In this document: positions 62,348 through 64,000 of the stretch, piece after piece
Layout of the letters: every line of letters begins with the position of its first letter
Numbering within the stretch: the first letter of the stretch is position 1
Assembly: GCA_017529865.1 (NCBI GenBank)
Contig: JAFXNA010000016.1
Span: 1 to 64,000 of the forward strand
Origin: Bacteroidaceae bacterium
GTDB lineage: Bacteria; Bacteroidota; Bacteroidia; Bacteroidales; Bacteroidaceae
Direction: 5' to 3'
DNA: 64,000 nt
Program-made: the position numbers and the translations under genes
The notes under the pieces: generated by a model
What the model saw: the letters and a program-made list of their open reading frames with translations, nothing else
Databases searched by the model: none
Told to the model about the DNA's origin: nothing

Positions 62348-62372
62348 GAAACTTTAGTTCGACGGAGTCAAT
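62348..62372. repeat. 25-bp perfect inverted repeat, right copy
   Basis: Exact reverse complement of 61844-61868. Confidence 0.95.
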
Positions 62373-62384
62373 GATGGGATGTCA

Positions 62385-62436
62385 TTACCTATAGGGTTGA
62401 CACCCTATCCTATAATATTTCACCCCGTTGGGGTTA
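62385..62436. repeat. Extragenic palindromic element
   Basis: ATAGGGT/ACCCTAT (62391-62408) is followed by CCCCGTTGGGG (62423-62433). The two hairpins are joined by CCTATAATATTTCA. This layout resembles extragenic palindromes seen repeatedly in Bacteroidales, from memory. Confidence 0.6.
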
Positions 62437-62671
62437 AATTTTAAAGGTTAACAGGGGATTAACGAGAACTATGATGGTGATGTGTGTTAGGTCTATGTTA
62501 GGTCTTATGTTACCTCTCGTGTTAGGTCTTTGGAAGCCTAAAACATCCTTGCAGGTATCTACAGAAGTATTTTTAGAGCAAATCGTGTTAGGTCTTCGAA
62601 AAAATATAATCAAATCCGATAAATTGACACATCAGTAAATGGTAAATGTTGAATACCGTCTGTCGACTTGT

Positions 62672-62737
62672 TCCCACATTGGGAACCAAACAGTCCCACG
62701 TTGGGGATCAAACAGTCCCTCATTGGGACTGAGAAAA
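62672..62737. repeat. Array D: three palindromes TCCCNCNTTGGGA at 22-bp spacing
   Basis: Units begin at 62672, 62694 and 62716. The palindromes are TCCCACATTGGGA, TCCCACGTTGGGG and TCCCTCATTGGGA. The first two units share the 7-base spacer end CAAACAG. It lies just outside the rpoC terminator. Confidence 0.9.
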
Positions 62738-62738
62738 A

Positions 62739-62771
62739 GAACAGGCTCACGATTTGCTCGTCAGCCTGTTC
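62739..62771 (-). terminator. Terminator of the rpoC operon
   Basis: GAACAGGCT (62739-62747) pairs with AGCCTGTTC (62763-62771), with an inner CGA/TCG extension, then TTTTTCTC on the minus strand. It is 24 bases beyond the rpoC stop. Confidence 0.92.
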
Positions 62772-62794
62772 AGATTTAATGTCGCTATATTATT

Positions 62795-64000
62795 TTAGCG
62801 GAAGTCGTCGAAACGTGGGAAGGTGATGTCGGGTGAGTAGGAACGACGCATGTTGAGCAGGTCTTCCTTTGAACCGACAATGATCTTCTCGAACTCGCGG
62901 AGACCTGTTCCTGCAGGAATGAGGTGTCCACAAATCACGTTCTCCTTCATACCCTCGAGTGGGTCGCTCTTGCCGCTGATAGCTGCTTCGTTGAGCACCT
63001 TGGTGGTCTCCTGGAATGATGCTGCCGACATGAAGCTGGTTGCTCCCAATGCAGCACGTGTGATACCCTGGAGAATCTGTGTCGAGGTTGCTGGTACGGC
63101 ATCGCGTGCCTGTACAAGCTTGAGGTCACGACGCTTGAGGCTTGAGTTCTCATCGCGCAACTTACGAGCTGTGACAATCATACCACGCTGCATCGTGTCG
63201 CTGTCGCCTGCATCGGTAACAATCTTCTTGCCCCAGATGCGGTCGTTCTCCTCGTGGAACTCGAGTTTGTCGACGATACCACCTTCGAGGAAGCGTGTAT
63301 CACCTGGGTCTTTGATGGCTACCTTACGCATCATCTGGCGTACGATGATTTCGAAGTGCTTGTCGTTGATTGACACACCTTGCATACGGTAAACGTCTTG
63401 TACCTGGTTGACGATATGTTCCTGAACAGCGGTAGGACCCTTGATGGCGAGGATGTCGGCTGGTGTGACTGCTCCATCGGAGAGTGGTGTACCAGCACGA
63501 ACATAGTCGTTCTCCTGTACCAGAATCTGCTTTGACAATGGGATGAGGTAACGACGCTCGTCGCCCACACGTGAGGTGAGGATGACTTCACGATTGCCTC
63601 GCTTGATCTTACCCATGGTGATCTCTCCATCGATTTCAGCCACAACTGCTGGGTTGGATGGGTTACGTGCCTCGAACAGCTCGGTAACACGTGGCAGACC
63701 ACCTGTGATATCGGCAGAGGTACCTACGCTACGTGGAATCTTGATGAGTACGTCACCGGCCTTGACTTTCTGTCCGTCCTCAATTGAGATGTGTCCATTG
63801 ATTGGGAAGTTGTAGGTACGGAGCACTTCTCCACCCTTTCCGATGATGTGACATACTGGCACCATTGCCTTATCACGTGATTCCTGTACGATGAGGTCAC
63901 GCAGACCTGTGGTTGCATCGGCATCGACACGATAGGTGACACCTTCGACAACGCCTTCGAACTGAGCCTTTCCTTCGAACTCGGTTACGATAACTGCGTT
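62795..64000 (-). CDS. rpoC: RNA polymerase beta' subunit, C-terminal part (runs off the right edge)
   Basis: About 401 residues are visible in one frame from 64000 to the stop at 62795. They include [26 protein letters not shown], the conserved C-terminal G-region of beta' near the trigger-loop base, and [26 protein letters not shown]. The end is [16 protein letters not shown] and a short tail [13 protein letters not shown]. The frame is open to the edge, so the start lies outside. It is the main catalytic subunit, with rpoB expected further right. Confidence 0.97.
   Translation of the reverse strand, partial: NAVIVTEFEGKAQFEGVVEGVTYRVDADATTGLRDLIVQESRDKAMVPVCHIIGKGGEVLRTYNFPINGHISIEDGQKVKAGDVLIKIPRSVGTSADITGGLPRVTELFEARNPSNPAVVAEIDGEITMGKIKRGNREVILTSRVGDERRYLIPLSKQILVQENDYVRAGTPLSDGAVTPADILAIKGPTAVQEHIVNQVQDVYRMQGVSINDKHFEIIVRQMMRKVAIKDPGDTRFLEGGIVDKLEFHEENDRIWGKKIVTDAGDSDTMQRGMIVTARKLRDENSSLKRRDLKLVQARDAVPATSTQILQGITRAALGATSFMSAASFQETTKVLNEAAISGKSDPLEGMKENVICGHLIPAGTGLREFEKIIVGSKEDLLNMRRSYSPDITFPRFDDFR

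Larger units (their letters stand above)
62205..62593. repeat. Mirror-symmetric ACCTAAC/GTTAGGT array
   Basis: ACCTAAC occurs at 62205, 62271, 62283, 62294 and 62306. The reverse GTTAGGT (once GTTACCT) occurs at 62486, 62497, 62509, 62521 and 62587. Paired positions are symmetric about 62399, where ATAGGGT/ACCCTAT (62391-62408) forms a central hairpin. Within each arm the spacing is 11-12 bases. Confidence 0.85.

Noticed and set aside
61844-62372. Insertion sequence bounded by the 25-bp inverted repeats
   Set aside because: No transposase frame or target duplication is visible; it is kept as a repeat only.
62672-62737. Plasmid-type iterons and origin
   Set aside because: 22-bp spacing resembles iterons, but no Rep gene lies nearby and the site is beside chromosomal rpoC.
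1-64000. rRNA or tRNA genes
   Set aside because: No gap contained a cloverleaf with the conserved TTCGA loop, and no rRNA segment was recognised.

Overview
The window is from a member of the Bacteroidales, most like Prevotella/Segatella. The evidence is promoters of the Bacteroidota type (-7 box TAnnTTTG, -33 TTTG/TTG about 19 bases upstream), a lipoprotein TamA variant (TamL) beside TamB, an UpxY-type NusG paralogue leading a capsule operon, a DUF4248-like small protein, and several families of dispersed intergenic repeats. No rRNA, tRNA, integrase, transposase or CRISPR array was recognised.

Layout. 1-740: end of a gene entering from the left, short tandem repeats and a DUF4248-like gene. 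740-8301 (minus): one apparent operon with a lipoprotein, a GH9, a GH43, an EamA transporter and a second GH9. It is a glycan-degrading cluster without SusC/SusD. 8410-21349 (plus): a Tyr-rich lipoprotein, tamB-tamL (outer-membrane assembly), radA, then gltX-waaA-gamma-carbonic anhydrase. 21430-49180 (minus): a capsular or exopolysaccharide operon of about 27.7 kb. It runs upxY, wzc, a HAD phosphatase, wza, wzm, a four-helix-bundle gene, wzt, four GT2s, an opine-dehydrogenase-like enzyme, two sugar-transfer-type ATP-grasps, GNAT, two more ATP-grasps, nitroreductase, a Wzy-like membrane protein, pyruvyltransferase, serine-acetyltransferase-like, two GT4s, a WecG-like GT and a WcaJ-like initiating transferase. 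49400-52438: a phased palindrome array, a DUF2795-like gene and a GH31. 52568-57227: pckA, a lipoprotein and an M3 peptidase. 57226-59429 (minus): an RluA-type pseudouridine synthase, fabG and a TetR regulator. 59708-61071 (minus): a cohesin-like and a dockerin-like secreted protein behind a structured leader. 61275-61834 (minus): a toxin-antitoxin pair with a frameshifted toxin. 61844-62735: a dense repeat region. 62795-64000 (minus): the C-terminal part of rpoC.

How the parts fit. The capsule operon has a full export and assembly set (Wza, Wzc, Wzm/Wzt, initiating transferase). In the middle sits an unusual block that could make and attach amino-acid or opine-like substituents: four ATP-grasp proteins, an opine-dehydrogenase-like enzyme, GNAT and a nitroreductase. 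This is the best candidate for an undescribed pathway.

The other main signal is a set of intergenic arrays phased at exactly 22 bp. They belong to three unrelated sequence families (250-315 and 62077-62164; 49397-49474; 62672-62728). A mirror-symmetric array is centred on 62399. G/C-rich palindromic elements are also scattered through the window. One lies inside tamB as an in-frame 90-base block, and others form the protein C-termini of WaaA and the pseudouridine synthase.
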